Shown in pieces: positions 40,460 to 49,886 of a stretch of 64,000 bases of DNA. The notes beneath the pieces were generated by a model that ran no database searches, was not told where the DNA came from, and saw only the letters and a list, made by a program, of their open reading frames with translations. The position numbers and the translations under genes were made by a program. Source of the stretch: Kribbella sp. ALI-6-A. GTDB taxonomy: Bacteria; Actinomycetota; Actinomycetes; Propionibacteriales; Kribbellaceae. How positions within the stretch are numbered: the stretch's first letter is position 1; each line of letters starts with the position of its first letter. The stretch is from assembly GCF_001984195.1 (NCBI RefSeq), contig NZ_MTQN01000011.1:248001-312000 (forward strand), written 5' to 3'.

Positions 40460-41682
40460 GCGCGGCGAAGGGGTTCCCGCCGTTCCCGGCGCAGCGCGGG
40501 CGCAGTACCCGCGGGCGGTCGTGGTGGGCGCGCGCCTGGGTGCAGGCGATGGAGGACACGTCCCTGGACAACGGACAGTTGCGCAAGGGCCGCCAGTTCG
40601 CGAATTCCGGCCAGGTGGGCACGATCACCGTCAGCCCCGGGCGGATCGCCGCGGTCGTGGAGGCGCCGGAGGACCGGTACGAGTCGGTGGTGGTGGTCGA
40701 CCAGCTGTCCGAGGACGAGTGGAGCAGATTCCTCGACCAGGTCGGGTCACGCGCCGGCCACATCGCCGCTCTGCTGGACGGCGACATGCCGCACGATCTG
40801 GTCAGCGCCGCCGAAGATGCCGGCGTCCGGTTGCTGCCGGGCATCGGCGACCTCGACCCGTCCTGCACCTGCGACGCCTGGGAACTCCCCTGCCAGCATG
40901 CCGCCGGCTTGTCGTACCAGGTGGCGTGGCTGCTGGACGACGATCCCTTCGTCCTGCTGCTGCTCCGCGGCCGCTCCCGGGAGGATCTGCTGGACGAGCT
41001 CCAGCGGCGTGCGACCAGTGGTCCAGTTGACGACGGCAACGAATCGGCCGAGGTCGAGGAGATCGGTGTCGACGCTGGTGCGGCCTTCGCCGCCGAGATC
41101 GCTGCGCTGCCATCCGACCCGGAACTGCCCGGCAAGGTGTTGATCGACGACCTGCCGATCACCGGCACGGCCCCGCTGTCCGAGGCTGGAGTCGGCGGTT
41201 CGGACACTTCCGTTTCGTTGCCGTTGCTGGTGCTCGATGCCGCTCGACGCGGACGGGCTCAGTTGAACGCGTTGCTGACAGGATCGGCGGAGCCGTGGGC
41301 TCTGGACGAGTGGCAGGACTCGGTGCGGCTCGCAGCCGAGTATCCGGAGTTGCGAGCCCGCCTGGACGACACCGATCAGCTCGAGGTCGGCGTCCAGGCC
41401 TGGACGTACGGCGGGGCGCCGGGGCTCGACGTACTGGTGAGCTCGTGGACTCCTGACGGCGGCGAATTGGTCCGGGCCCGGACCGAGCTCCAGGCGGCGG
41501 CCGACGAGCGGCTGGAGCTGGAGATCTCGGGGAACTGGCTGACCTCGTCCTCGGTGCAACTCCGGCTGGACAAGGTCGGCCGCTGGCATCCCTACCAGCG
41601 TGCCGGCGACTCCTGGCTGCCCGCCGGTCCGGCCGATCGGGATCCGGCGGCGGCGTTCGCGCTAAATCAGGCGACGGAGTGA
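40456..41682 (+). CDS. SWIM zinc-finger protein
   Basis: 408 residues with one SWIM domain, a zinc finger of form C-x-C-xn-C-x-H that binds DNA or protein: Cys137, Cys139, Cys146 and His148 in DPSCTCDAWELPCQHAAG. It starts MSAAKGFPPFPAQRGRS, with a basic Trp-rich stretch RGRSWWARAW. The C-terminal half has no recognised domain. The ATG overlaps the SNF2 stop (ATGA), implying one complex. Its function is inferred from that coupling only. Confidence 0.88.
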   Translation: MSAAKGFPPFPAQRGRSTRGRSWWARAWVQAMEDTSLDNGQLRKGRQFANSGQVGTITVSPGRIAAVVEAPEDRYESVVVVDQLSEDEWSRFLDQVGSRAGHIAALLDGDMPHDLVSAAEDAGVRLLPGIGDLDPSCTCDAWELPCQHAAGLSYQVAWLLDDDPFVLLLLRGRSREDLLDELQRRATSGPVDDGNESAEVEEIGVDAGAAFAAEIAALPSDPELPGKVLIDDLPITGTAPLSEAGVGGSDTSVSLPLLVLDAARRGRAQLNALLTGSAEPWALDEWQDSVRLAAEYPELRARLDDTDQLEVGVQAWTYGGAPGLDVLVSSWTPDGGELVRARTELQAAADERLELEISGNWLTSSSVQLRLDKVGRWHPYQRAGDSWLPAGPADRDPAAAFALNQATE

Positions 41683-41733
41683 TCGGCAGGCAGTAGCGTG
41701 AGGGCCCACGATCAGGAAGAGGAGTTGAGGTTG

Positions 41734-41826
41734 ATGACCGCGCGACGTTCGTCCCTGCCCAACTCCCTCTGGTCGAAAGGTTCTTCCGTTGTCTTTCTGG
41801 ATCACCCGCGCCGAGACGCCCGCTGA
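41734..41826 (+). CDS. Possible 30-residue small protein or leader peptide
   Basis: ATG with a good purine-rich ribosome site (GAGGAG about 10 bases upstream) opens MTARRSSLPNSLWSKGSS and stops at 41826, overlapping the start of the acetyltransferase gene in another frame. The basic, Ser-rich sequence matches no family I know. It may be a leader whose translation affects the TTG-started gene, or chance. Confidence 0.3.
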   Translation: MTARRSSLPNSLWSKGSSVVFLDHPRRDAR

Positions 41827-42283
41827 CGCGGCGGCCGTCGATGCCGTCAACTTCCACGCGTTCGGCCGTCGCTACGAGGCCGACCTCGTCGCCCGCCTGC
41901 GTGCCGACAGCACCATCTGGCTCTCCTACGTCGCGACCACCTCGGGCGATGAGGTCGTCGCGCACGCGCTGCTGAGCCGCTGCCACATCGACGACAGCCC
42001 GGCCCTCGTCCTCGGGCCGTGTGCCGTCCTTCCGGCGTACCAGCGGTCGGGCGCCGGCAGTGCGACGATCCGCACCGCGCTGGAGGCCGCCCGCACCGCA
42101 GGCGAGCACGCGGTCGTCGTGCTCGGCCACGACGACTACTACCCGCGCTTCGGCTTCCGCCAAGCGACCGAGTTCGGCATCCACAGCCCGTACGACGGAC
42201 CGAACCAGATGGCGCTCGCCCTCGACCCGGACCGTCCGCTCCCCCGCGGCACCATCCACTATCCCGAGGCCTGGCAGGTCTGA
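41789..42283 (+). CDS. GNAT-family N-acetyltransferase
   Basis: 164 residues, a single GNAT domain using acetyl-CoA. The pyrophosphate-binding loop is VLPAYQRSGAGSATIRTAL, and the C-terminal signature HDDYYPRFGFRQAT is typical of the predicted acetyltransferase (YhbS-like) subgroup. Substrate unknown. The start is the TTG at 41789 with AAGG 8 bases upstream; no ATG/GTG is available before the conserved part. A strong hairpin follows. Confidence 0.85.
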   Translation: MSFWITRAETPADAAAVDAVNFHAFGRRYEADLVARLRADSTIWLSYVATTSGDEVVAHALLSRCHIDDSPALVLGPCAVLPAYQRSGAGSATIRTALEAARTAGEHAVVVLGHDDYYPRFGFRQATEFGIHSPYDGPNQMALALDPDRPLPRGTIHYPEAWQV

Positions 42284-42289
42284 TCCGGC

Positions 42290-42323
42290 GTCGCGCCTGT
42301 TCCCCTCCGGGAGCAGGCGCGAC
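42290..42323 (+). terminator. Hairpin terminator after GNAT gene
   Basis: Stem of about 15 bp (GTCGCGCCTG... with ...CAGGCGCGAC, one wobble pair), starting 6 bases after the stop. Confidence 0.75.
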
Positions 42324-42406
42324 CGCGCAGGAAATCCTTCACCCGCCATCGCACCGAATCGGTAAAAGGTTGCAGCAAACTCGCCGAACCCCTTGCGCCG
42401 AGGGGT

Positions 42407-42414
42407 TGTATACA
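42407..42414. promoter_or_regulatory. GntR-type operator candidate ahead of peptide ABC operon
   Basis: TGTATACA, an 8-bp perfect palindrome (in TTGTATACAT) 39 bases before the binding-protein start. GntR-family regulators of the FCD group often bind such TGTATACA-centred sites, and a GntR gene closes this locus at 49884-50549. Confidence 0.5.
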
Positions 42415-42453
42415 TGAAACAGTCGACGGAACCGCTCACCCCAGGAGGACGAA

Positions 42454-44130
42454 ATGTTCCGTCGAACTCCGTCGCCACTGAACCGTTCCAGCTGGCGGAG
42501 AACCGCTCCCCCCGCCGCCCTGCTCGCGCTGGTACTCGCGGCCACCGCGTGCTCGCCGGTCCAGTCGAACGACGCGCAGACCGGCGGTGACCAGGCCGGC
42601 TCCTCGACCCAGGACGTGTTCGGCGACGCGGCCGACCCCGCCCAGGTCAAACCCGGCGGCACGCTGACGGTCGCGCTCTCCGCCGATCCGGACAAGCTGG
42701 ATCCGACGCTGTCGCGCAGTCTGTACTCGCGCTACGTCTTCCACACCATGTGCGAGAAGCTCTACGACCTCGGCCCGGACGCCAAGATCGTGCCGCAGCT
42801 GGCCACCGCGCTGCCGACCGTCGCGGCCGACGGGCTGAGCCTGACCATCCCGCTGCGCGAAGGCGTGAAGTTCGCCGACGGCGCCACGATGGACTCGGCG
42901 GCGGTGAAGACCTCGATCGAGCGCGGGCTGACCTTGGCCGGTTCCGGCCGCAAGAGCGAGCTGGGCCCGATCAGCGCGGTCGAGACACCCGACCCGAAGA
43001 CCGTCGTGATCAAGCTGTCCAAGCCGTTCGCGCCGCTCACCGCCGCGCTGGCCGACCGGGCCGGCATGGTGCTCAGCCCGGCCGCGGTGGCCAAGCTCGG
43101 CGCGAACTTCTCCACCGCGCCGGTCTGCGTCGGCCCGTTCAAGTTCGCCAGCCGGGTCGCGCAGAACTCGATCAAGGTGGTCAAGGACCCGCAGTACTAC
43201 GACGCGGCCAAGGTGCACCTGGACGCGATCGAGTACCGGATCATCACCGACTCCAGCATCCGCTCGGCCAACCTGCGTTCCGGTGACGCCCAGATCGCCG
43301 ACTCGCTGTCCACCCAGGACGCGCCCGAGCTGCAGAAGGACAGCAGCATGTCGGTCCTGCAGTCGCAGTCGCTGGGCTACCAGGGCCTGACCGTCAACGT
43401 CGGCAACGCCGAGGGCATCGGCAAGCCGGTCAAGCAGCTCGACACCCCGATCGCCAAGGACCCACGGGTCCGGCAGGCGCTGGAGGCGTCGATCGACCGC
43501 GAAGCGCTGGTCAAGTCGATCTTCAACGGGCTGAACACGGTCGCCTGCTCGCCGATCTCGCCGAAGAGCGAGTTCACCAGCGAAGCGGTCCAGTCCTGTC
43601 CGGCGCACGACCCGGCCAAGGCCAAGGAGCTGCTCGGCCAGGCCGGCGTCAGCACGCCGTACAAGGTGGAGATGATCACCTCGAACAACCCGGACTCGCT
43701 GCGGCTGGCCCAAGCGCTGCAGGCGATGGTCAAGGAGGGTGGGTTCGAGCTGGTGATCAAGCCGGTCGAGTACGCGTCGCTGCTGGACCAGCAGGACCGC
43801 GGTGACTTCGAGCTGCTGCAGCTCGGCTGGTCCGGCCGGGTCGACCCGGACGCGAACATCTTCAACTTCGTCGGCTCCGGCGGCAGCCAGAACGTTGCCG
43901 GGTACAACAGCCCGGAGGTGGACAAGCTGCTCACCGACGCCCGGCAGTCCCAGGACAAGGCCGAGCGGATCAAGCTGTACGGCGACGTGGTGACCAAGCT
44001 GCAGCAGGACGATCCGCTGATCTACCTGTACCGCCAGCGCAACCTGACCGGGGTCAGCAAGAAGGTGCTCGGCGTCCAGACCTACCCGGACGGGGTGATC
44101 CGGACCGCCTTCGCCGGCTTCGCGAAGTAG
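42454..44130 (+). CDS. Peptide/oligopeptide-binding lipoprotein (DppA/OppA type)
   Basis: Solute-binding protein of family 5, 558 residues, anchored outside the membrane. The signal is long and arginine-rich and ends LVLAATAC with Cys33 as lipid site. The mature start GGTLTVALSADPDKLDPTLS is the family hallmark, followed by the Trp/Tyr-rich SBP_bac_5 fold. ATG start after AGGAGGA. First gene of a six-gene operon; by context it binds gamma-glutamyl or other small peptides. Confidence 0.93.
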   Translation: MFRRTPSPLNRSSWRRTAPPAALLALVLAATACSPVQSNDAQTGGDQAGSSTQDVFGDAADPAQVKPGGTLTVALSADPDKLDPTLSRSLYSRYVFHTMCEKLYDLGPDAKIVPQLATALPTVAADGLSLTIPLREGVKFADGATMDSAAVKTSIERGLTLAGSGRKSELGPISAVETPDPKTVVIKLSKPFAPLTAALADRAGMVLSPAAVAKLGANFSTAPVCVGPFKFASRVAQNSIKVVKDPQYYDAAKVHLDAIEYRIITDSSIRSANLRSGDAQIADSLSTQDAPELQKDSSMSVLQSQSLGYQGLTVNVGNAEGIGKPVKQLDTPIAKDPRVRQALEASIDREALVKSIFNGLNTVACSPISPKSEFTSEAVQSCPAHDPAKAKELLGQAGVSTPYKVEMITSNNPDSLRLAQALQAMVKEGGFELVIKPVEYASLLDQQDRGDFELLQLGWSGRVDPDANIFNFVGSGGSQNVAGYNSPEVDKLLTDARQSQDKAERIKLYGDVVTKLQQDDPLIYLYRQRNLTGVSKKVLGVQTYPDGVIRTAFAGFAK

Positions 44131-44139
44131 GCGCCGGCG

Positions 44140-45093
44140 ATGCGCCGCTACCTGCTCGGCCGGCTCTGGCAGTCGGCCGTGACCTTGCTGCTGGCAACGA
44201 TCGTGGTCTTCCTGGGGGTCCGGGCGCTGCCCGGCGACCCGGCCCTGGCGCTGGCCGGGGAGGACCGCGACCCGGAGTCCCTGCGGGCGATCCGCGAACA
44301 GTACGGCCTGGACGACTCGCTGCTGGTGCAGTTCTGGCAGTTCGTCAGCCACGCCGTCCGCGGTGATCTCGGAACGTCGATCAGAACGGGCGAGAGCGTG
44401 ACCGGCATGTTGCGCGGCGCTCTCCCGGTCACCCTGGAACTGTCGATGCTGGCGATCGCCGTCGCCGGTCTGGTCGGCGTCGGCGCGGGCGTCATCGCGG
44501 CCGTGTACCGCGGGCGACCTGCCGAATGGGCGGCGAACGCGCTGGCGCTGCTCGGCCTGTCGGTGCCGAACTTCTGGCTCGGCCTGATGGCGATCCTCTA
44601 CCTGTCGGTGGCGATGGGGCTGTTCCCGGCGTCCGGCTTCGTGCCGTTCTTCGAGGACCCGATCGCCAACCTGCACCACCTCGTGCTGCCCGCCCTGATC
44701 CTCGGGACCGGACTGGCGGCGGTGATCATGCGCCAGACCCGGTCGTCGATGCTGGACGCGCTCTCCGCGGACTACATCCGGACCGCGGAGGCCAAAGGGC
44801 TTCCGTCGAGCGCGGTGATCGGCCGGCACGCGCTGCGCAACAGCCTGATCGTGGTGGTCACGATCGTCGGGCTGCAGCTCGGCGCGCTGATCTCCGGCGC
44901 GGTCGTGACCGAGCGGATCTTCGCGCTGCCCGGCTTCGGCAAGCTGACCGTCGACGCGGTCTTCCAGCGCGACTACCCGGTGATCCAGGCCGTCGTGCTG
45001 GTCACCGCCACGGCGTACATCGTGATCAATCTGCTGGTCGACCTGCTGTACTCCGTGATCGATCCGCGGATCCGCGTCCGAGGGGAGGCGTGA
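44140..45093 (+). CDS. Peptide ABC transporter permease (DppB type)
   Basis: Membrane subunit of 317 residues with six helices. The N-terminus MRRYLLGRLWQSAVTLLLAT is characteristic; the conserved cytoplasmic loop reads DYIRTAEAKGLPSSAVIGRH followed by ALRNSL. It starts 10 bases after the binding-protein stop, and its stop shares one base with the next start (TGATG). Confidence 0.94.
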   Translation: MRRYLLGRLWQSAVTLLLATIVVFLGVRALPGDPALALAGEDRDPESLRAIREQYGLDDSLLVQFWQFVSHAVRGDLGTSIRTGESVTGMLRGALPVTLELSMLAIAVAGLVGVGAGVIAAVYRGRPAEWAANALALLGLSVPNFWLGLMAILYLSVAMGLFPASGFVPFFEDPIANLHHLVLPALILGTGLAAVIMRQTRSSMLDALSADYIRTAEAKGLPSSAVIGRHALRNSLIVVVTIVGLQLGALISGAVVTERIFALPGFGKLTVDAVFQRDYPVIQAVVLVTATAYIVINLLVDLLYSVIDPRIRVRGEA

Positions 45094-45986
45094 TGGCAGT
45101 TCCCGATGTCACCGCTGTGACCGTCACCGCCGGTACGCCGCTGTCGTCGCGCCGCCGCAAGGTGGTCAAGCGGATCCTGCGCAACCCGCTGGCGATCGCC
45201 GGGCTGGTCGTCTTGCTGATCGCGGTCGTGGTCGCGGTCTTCGCGCCGTGGCTCGCGCCGCACGAACCGACCGACACGCACCTGAACGAGGCCTTCGGCC
45301 CACCCGGTACGCCGGGCTACCTGCTCGGCACCGACGACCTCGGCCGCGACGTGCTGGCCCGGATCATGTTCGGGCTGCGGGCGTCGTTGCACGTCGGGCT
45401 GCTCGCGGTCGCCACCTCGCTGGTGGTCGGCGTACCGCTGGGACTGATGGCCGGGTACTTCCGGGCCGTCGACGCGCTGATCTCGCGGTTCACCGATCTG
45501 GTGCTGGCCTTCCCGTTCCTGATCCTGGCGGTCGGGCTGGCCGCGATCCGCGGCGCGAGTCTGGGCAACGCGGCGATCGCGATCGGCATCGCGCAGATCC
45601 CCGGCGTGATCCGGATCGTCCGGTCGGAGACGCTGCGGCTGAAGTCGCTGGACTTCGTCGCCGCCGCGATCGTCGAGGGCGCCGGCGACCTGTGGGTGCT
45701 CGGCCGGCACATCCTGCCCAACGCCGCGTCGGTGGTGATCGTGCAGGCCACGGTCGCGATCCCGGCCGCGATTCTCGGCGAGGCGGTGCTGTCGTTCCTC
45801 GGGCTCGGCATCCAGCCACCGGCCCCGAGCCTGGGCACGATGCTGTCCGACGCCCAGCAGTTCGCGACCCGGGCGCCGTGGGCGGCGGTGATGCCGGGCC
45901 TGGCGATCATGCTGCTGGTGCTCGCGTTCAACATCGTCGGCGACAGCCTGCGCGACGCCCTCGACCCGAAAGCGAGCCGCCGATGA
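45093..45986 (+). CDS. Peptide ABC transporter permease (DppC type)
   Basis: Partner membrane subunit of 297 residues. N-terminal RNPLAIAGLVVLLIAVVVAV, the periplasmic motif LGTDDLGRDVLARIMFGLRA, and the EAA-like loop DFVAAAIVEGAGDLWVLGRH with ILPNAA are all family signatures. The ATG at 45093 is preferred over the adjacent GTG at 45090. SD GGGAGGCG. Confidence 0.94.
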   Translation: MAVPDVTAVTVTAGTPLSSRRRKVVKRILRNPLAIAGLVVLLIAVVVAVFAPWLAPHEPTDTHLNEAFGPPGTPGYLLGTDDLGRDVLARIMFGLRASLHVGLLAVATSLVVGVPLGLMAGYFRAVDALISRFTDLVLAFPFLILAVGLAAIRGASLGNAAIAIGIAQIPGVIRIVRSETLRLKSLDFVAAAIVEGAGDLWVLGRHILPNAASVVIVQATVAIPAAILGEAVLSFLGLGIQPPAPSLGTMLSDAQQFATRAPWAAVMPGLAIMLLVLAFNIVGDSLRDALDPKASRR

Positions 45987-47026
45987 GCATGCCGATGCCC
46001 AAGGCAAACAACGGGTCCGCGGGCCCCGGCCGGTCGTCGGCCTCGGCCGCGCCGGTGCTGCGCGTCCGTGACCTGTCGGTCACCTTCCGGACCGAGGACG
46101 GCCGGATCTCCGCCGTCGACAACGTGGACTTCGAGGTCGCCGACGGCGAGGTGCTGGCCGTCGTCGGCGAGTCCGGCTGCGGCAAGAGCGTGACCGCGAT
46201 GAGCCTGGCCGGGCTGCTGCCCCGGACGGCGACCGTCGAGGGCTCGGTCCAGCTCGACGGGGTCGAGCTGATCGGCGCCGGCAAGCGCACGCTGCGGTCG
46301 ATCCGCGGCCGCGAGATCGCCTACATCTTCCAGGAGCCGATGACCTCGCTGAACCCGGTCTTCACCGTCGGCCGGCAGATCGGCGAGGTCCTCGGCGTGC
46401 ACAACGGGCTGTCCCGCGCGGCTGCCCGCCGACGCGCCGTCGAGCTGCTCAAGCTGGTCGGCATCCCGTCGGCGGAGCGGCGCGTCGACGACTACCCGCA
46501 TCAGCTGTCCGGCGGGATGCGGCAACGCGTGATGATCGCGATGGCCGTCGCCTGCGACCCGAAGGTGCTGATCGCCGACGAGCCGACCACCGCGCTCGAC
46601 GTGACCATCCAGGCCGGCATCCTCGACGTACTGCGAGAACTGCGGGAGCGCCTCGGCACCAGCATCGTGCTGATCACGCACGACCTCGGCGTCGTCGCGG
46701 ACCTCGCCGACCGGGTCGCCGTCATGTACGCCGGCCGGGTGGTCGAGACCGCCGAGGTGCACGACCTGTTCGCCCGTCCCACTCACCCCTACACGGCCGG
46801 CTTGCTCGGAGCATCGCCGTCGGCCGGACGTCACGCGGGCACCGACCGCCTCAACGAGATCCCTGGCCTGGTCCCGGTGCTCGCCGAGCAGCCCGACGCG
46901 TGCACCTTCGCCGACCGCTGCCCCCGAGCACTGGACACCTGTACGACAAAGCAGCCGCTCCTGACCGGCGACGCTCACCAGGTGGCCTGCTGGAACCCAG
47001 TCCGCGAGCCGGTGGAGGCCCGATGA
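45983..47026 (+). CDS. Peptide ABC transporter ATPase (DppD type)
   Basis: 347 residues. Walker [11 protein letters not shown], signature LSGGMRQR, Walker [13 protein letters not shown]. The C-terminal oligopeptide-transporter extension has the Cys cluster [14 protein letters not shown], which in relatives binds an iron-sulfur cluster. ATGA overlaps on both sides. Pairs with the ATPase encoded next. Confidence 0.95.
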   Translation: MSMPMPKANNGSAGPGRSSASAAPVLRVRDLSVTFRTEDGRISAVDNVDFEVADGEVLAVVGESGCGKSVTAMSLAGLLPRTATVEGSVQLDGVELIGAGKRTLRSIRGREIAYIFQEPMTSLNPVFTVGRQIGEVLGVHNGLSRAAARRRAVELLKLVGIPSAERRVDDYPHQLSGGMRQRVMIAMAVACDPKVLIADEPTTALDVTIQAGILDVLRELRERLGTSIVLITHDLGVVADLADRVAVMYAGRVVETAEVHDLFARPTHPYTAGLLGASPSAGRHAGTDRLNEIPGLVPVLAEQPDACTFADRCPRALDTCTTKQPLLTGDAHQVACWNPVREPVEAR

Positions 47027-48018
47027 ACGCGCTGGAACTGACCGACCTCGTCATGCACTTCGGACCGGTCCGGGCCGTCGACGGGGTGTCCCTGCGAATC
47101 CGCAAGGGCACGGTGGTCGCACTGGTCGGTGAGAGCGGCTCCGGCAAGTCCACGGTCGGCCGCTGCGTCGTCCGGCTGCTCGAACCGACCGGCGGCACAG
47201 TCCGACTCGCTGATGCCGACATCACTCACCTCAACCGCCGCCAGCTGCGCAAGCACCGCCGGAACGTGTCGATCGTGTTCCAGGACCCGGCCGGCTCGCT
47301 GGACCCGCGGCTGTCGGTCGGCGACATCGTCAGCGAACCACTCCGGCTCATGCGGCAGCGTGACACCGCCGGACCGGTCGCTGACTCGCTACGCCGGGTC
47401 GGGCTCCGGCCGGAGGTCGCCCAGCGCTCACCGCACGAGCTGTCGGGTGGTCAGCGCCAGCGGGTCAGCATCGCCCGCGCACTGATCTCCAAGCCGAGTC
47501 TGCTGGTCGCCGACGAGCCGACCAGTGCGCTCGATGTGTCCGTCCAGGCGTCGGTGCTCAACCTGCTGGCGGATCTGCAGCGGGACCTCGGGTTCGCATG
47601 CCTGTTCATCACCCACGATCTGTCGGCCGTCGAGTACCTGGCCGACGAGGTCGCCGTGATGTACCTCGGTCAGCTGGTCGAGCAGGGGCCGCGCGAGCGG
47701 ATCTTCGGCGTACCAGCTCATCCGTACACGCAGGCGCTGCTGTCCGCCGCCCCGGTGCCGGACCCGACGACCCAGCGGGCGCGGCGGCCCGTCCTGCTCG
47801 GCGATGACCTGCCCTCACCGATCGACCCGCCGTCCGGCTGCCGGTTCCACACCCGGTGCCCGGTCGCGGTGGACAGATGCCGGACGGTCGTCCCGGAGTC
47901 GCGGGTGATCGGCGAGGGTGGACACCGGGTCGCGTGCCACCTGGTGAACGACGACGGCACCGGACCGGACGTACGGCGTACGCAGGACACCACCACTGAC
48001 ACAGGAGCTGCCCGATGA
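47023..48018 (+). CDS. Peptide ABC transporter ATPase (DppF type)
   Basis: 331 residues. Walker A GESGSGKSTVGR, signature LSGGQRQRVS, Walker B LLVADEPTSALDVS; C-terminal CRFHTRCPVAVDRC Cys cluster as in its partner. ATG start overlapping the DppD-type stop; its own stop overlaps the gamma-glutamyltransferase start. Confidence 0.95.
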   Translation: MNALELTDLVMHFGPVRAVDGVSLRIRKGTVVALVGESGSGKSTVGRCVVRLLEPTGGTVRLADADITHLNRRQLRKHRRNVSIVFQDPAGSLDPRLSVGDIVSEPLRLMRQRDTAGPVADSLRRVGLRPEVAQRSPHELSGGQRQRVSIARALISKPSLLVADEPTSALDVSVQASVLNLLADLQRDLGFACLFITHDLSAVEYLADEVAVMYLGQLVEQGPRERIFGVPAHPYTQALLSAAPVPDPTTQRARRPVLLGDDLPSPIDPPSGCRFHTRCPVAVDRCRTVVPESRVIGEGGHRVACHLVNDDGTGPDVRRTQDTTTDTGAAR

Positions 48019-49787
48019 CCTTCACCACCCGGCCCACGCTGCGCGGTACGTTCGGGATGGTCTCGTCCACGCACTGGCTCGCGTCGCAGTCGGCGATGCG
48101 GATCCTCGAGCTCGGCGGCAACGCGTTCGACGCCGCCGCCTGCGCGGGGTTCGTGCTGCACGTGGTCGAGCCGCACCTCAACGGCCCGGGTGGAGAGGTC
48201 CCGGCGATCGTCGCGACCGCCGACGACCCGACGCCGCGAGTACTCGCCGGGCAGGGCGTCGCGCCGGCCGGAGCGACCATCGAGCACTACCGTTCGCTCG
48301 GGCTCTCGCTGGTCCCCGGATCCGGTCCGCTGGCGGCCACGGTCCCCGGTGCTGTCGACGCGTGGCTGCTGTTGCTCCGCGACCACGGCACGCTGCCGCT
48401 GCGGACTGTGCTCGAGCCGGCCATCGACTACGCGCGCAACGGGCACCCGGTCGTCGCGCGGGTCGGTGACACCGTCGAAACCGTGCGGGAGCTGTTCACC
48501 GAGCACTGGCCGACCTCTGCCGCGCTCTGGCTGGCCAACGGCCGTCCGCCCGCGCCCAACGAGCTGGTGAAGAACCCGGCGTACGCCGACACGCTGGAGC
48601 GACTCGTCACCTCCGGCGAGGAAGCCGGTACGGACCTGGTGGCCCAGATCGAGCGGGCGCGGCTGGCGTGGCGTGAAGGGTTCGTCGCGGAGGCCGTCGA
48701 CGAGTTCTCGAAGCTGCCGCACCGGGACTCCAGCGGTGAGGACCACGCCGGGCTGATCACCGGGGCCGACATGGCTGCCTTCACCGCGACCTGGGAGGAC
48801 GCGGCGACGCTGGACTGGCACGGGCACACCGTGGCGAAGACCGGGCCGTGGGGCCAGGGTCCTGCGCTGCTGCAGTCGCTGGCGGTGCTGGCCGAGCTGG
48901 GCGATCCCAGTGACCTCGACCTGACCAGTGCGGATGCGGTGCACACGACAGTCGAGGTGATGAAGCTGTCGTACGCCGACCGCGAGGCCTGGTACGGCGA
49001 CGGCGCCGACGTACCGCTCAAGACGCTGCTCTCCCCCACGTACGCCGCCGCCCGGGCCGCGCTGGTCGGTCCGGACGCGTCGCTGGAGCTGCGGCCCGGC
49101 ATGCCCGACGGCCGGAAGCCGTTGCTTCCTACGATGACCACCGGCGACGTCACCGTCGACGCGACAGTCGGTGAGCCGACGGTGGCGCCGGACGGCGGGA
49201 CGCGCGGCGACACCTGTCACGTCGACGTGGTGGACCGCTGGGGCAACGTCATTTCCGCGACGCCGAGCGGTGGCTGGCTGCAGTCGTCGCCGGTGATCCC
49301 GTCGCTCGGGTTCCCGCTCGGCAGCCGGGCGCAGATGTTCTGGCTGGAGGAAGGGCTGGCGTCGTCACTGGCTCCGGGCAAGCGGCCGCGGACCACGTTG
49401 ACGCCGACGCTGGTACTGCGCGACGGCGTACCGGTGCTGGCTTGTGGATCTCCTGGTGGCGATCAGCAGGACCAGTGGCAGTTGCTGTTCCTGCTGCGCC
49501 ATCTGGCCGGTGGGCAGGAGTTGCAGGTGGCGATCGATGCACCGGCCTGGCACACCACCGGCTTCCCGTCGTCGTTCTATCCGCGCGCGACCGAGCCGGG
49601 CGGCCTGGTGCTGGAGACCCGGCTCGGCACGGCGGTTCGGGACGAACTGATCCGCCGGGGACACGTGGTCACCGAGTCGGACGCATGGAGCCTCGGTCGG
49701 CTGTGCGCGGTCGGACGCGAGCCGGACGGCGTACTGTCGGCCGGTGCGAACCCGCGCGGCATGCAGGGGTACGCCGTCGGTCGTTAG
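48015..49787 (+). CDS. Gamma-glutamyltransferase family protein
   Basis: N-terminal nucleophile hydrolase that cleaves or transfers gamma-glutamyl groups; 590 residues, close to E. coli Ggt (580). N-terminal SQSAMRILELGGNAFDAAAC is the family opening. Thr400 in RGDTCHVDVVD is the probable autoprocessing site and nucleophile, giving a small subunit of about 190 residues. No signal peptide is visible, so it should act inside the cell, after import. The ATG overlaps the ATPase gene (ATGA), and its TAG stop is the tip of the hairpin repeat. Some relatives are cephalosporin acylases or act on other amides. Confidence 0.9.
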   Translation: MTFTTRPTLRGTFGMVSSTHWLASQSAMRILELGGNAFDAAACAGFVLHVVEPHLNGPGGEVPAIVATADDPTPRVLAGQGVAPAGATIEHYRSLGLSLVPGSGPLAATVPGAVDAWLLLLRDHGTLPLRTVLEPAIDYARNGHPVVARVGDTVETVRELFTEHWPTSAALWLANGRPPAPNELVKNPAYADTLERLVTSGEEAGTDLVAQIERARLAWREGFVAEAVDEFSKLPHRDSSGEDHAGLITGADMAAFTATWEDAATLDWHGHTVAKTGPWGQGPALLQSLAVLAELGDPSDLDLTSADAVHTTVEVMKLSYADREAWYGDGADVPLKTLLSPTYAAARAALVGPDASLELRPGMPDGRKPLLPTMTTGDVTVDATVGEPTVAPDGGTRGDTCHVDVVDRWGNVISATPSGGWLQSSPVIPSLGFPLGSRAQMFWLEEGLASSLAPGKRPRTTLTPTLVLRDGVPVLACGSPGGDQQDQWQLLFLLRHLAGGQELQVAIDAPAWHTTGFPSSFYPRATEPGGLVLETRLGTAVRDELIRRGHVVTESDAWSLGRLCAVGREPDGVLSAGANPRGMQGYAVGR

Positions 49788-49886
49788 GGCACGTCTCCCA
49801 ATTCCGCGCCGTAGCGAGCAGGTGCTCGGTGCGAGGTGCCGTGCCGGGTGCCGCGCAGTAGGCGGGGAATTGGGAGACGTGCCCTA
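49785..49886. repeat. Dispersed hairpin repeat, copy 2 (102 bp)
   Basis: Perfect 21-bp terminal inverted repeats (49785-49805 and 49866-49886), beginning TAGGGCACGT and ending ACGTGCCCTA. The interior is shared with copy 1 at 1284-1450 but lacks its extra segment. The left tip TAG is the stop codon of the gamma-glutamyltransferase gene; the right tip CTA is the stop codon of the convergent GntR gene. It fills the whole intergenic space and would fold as a strong bidirectional terminator. Confidence 0.85.
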
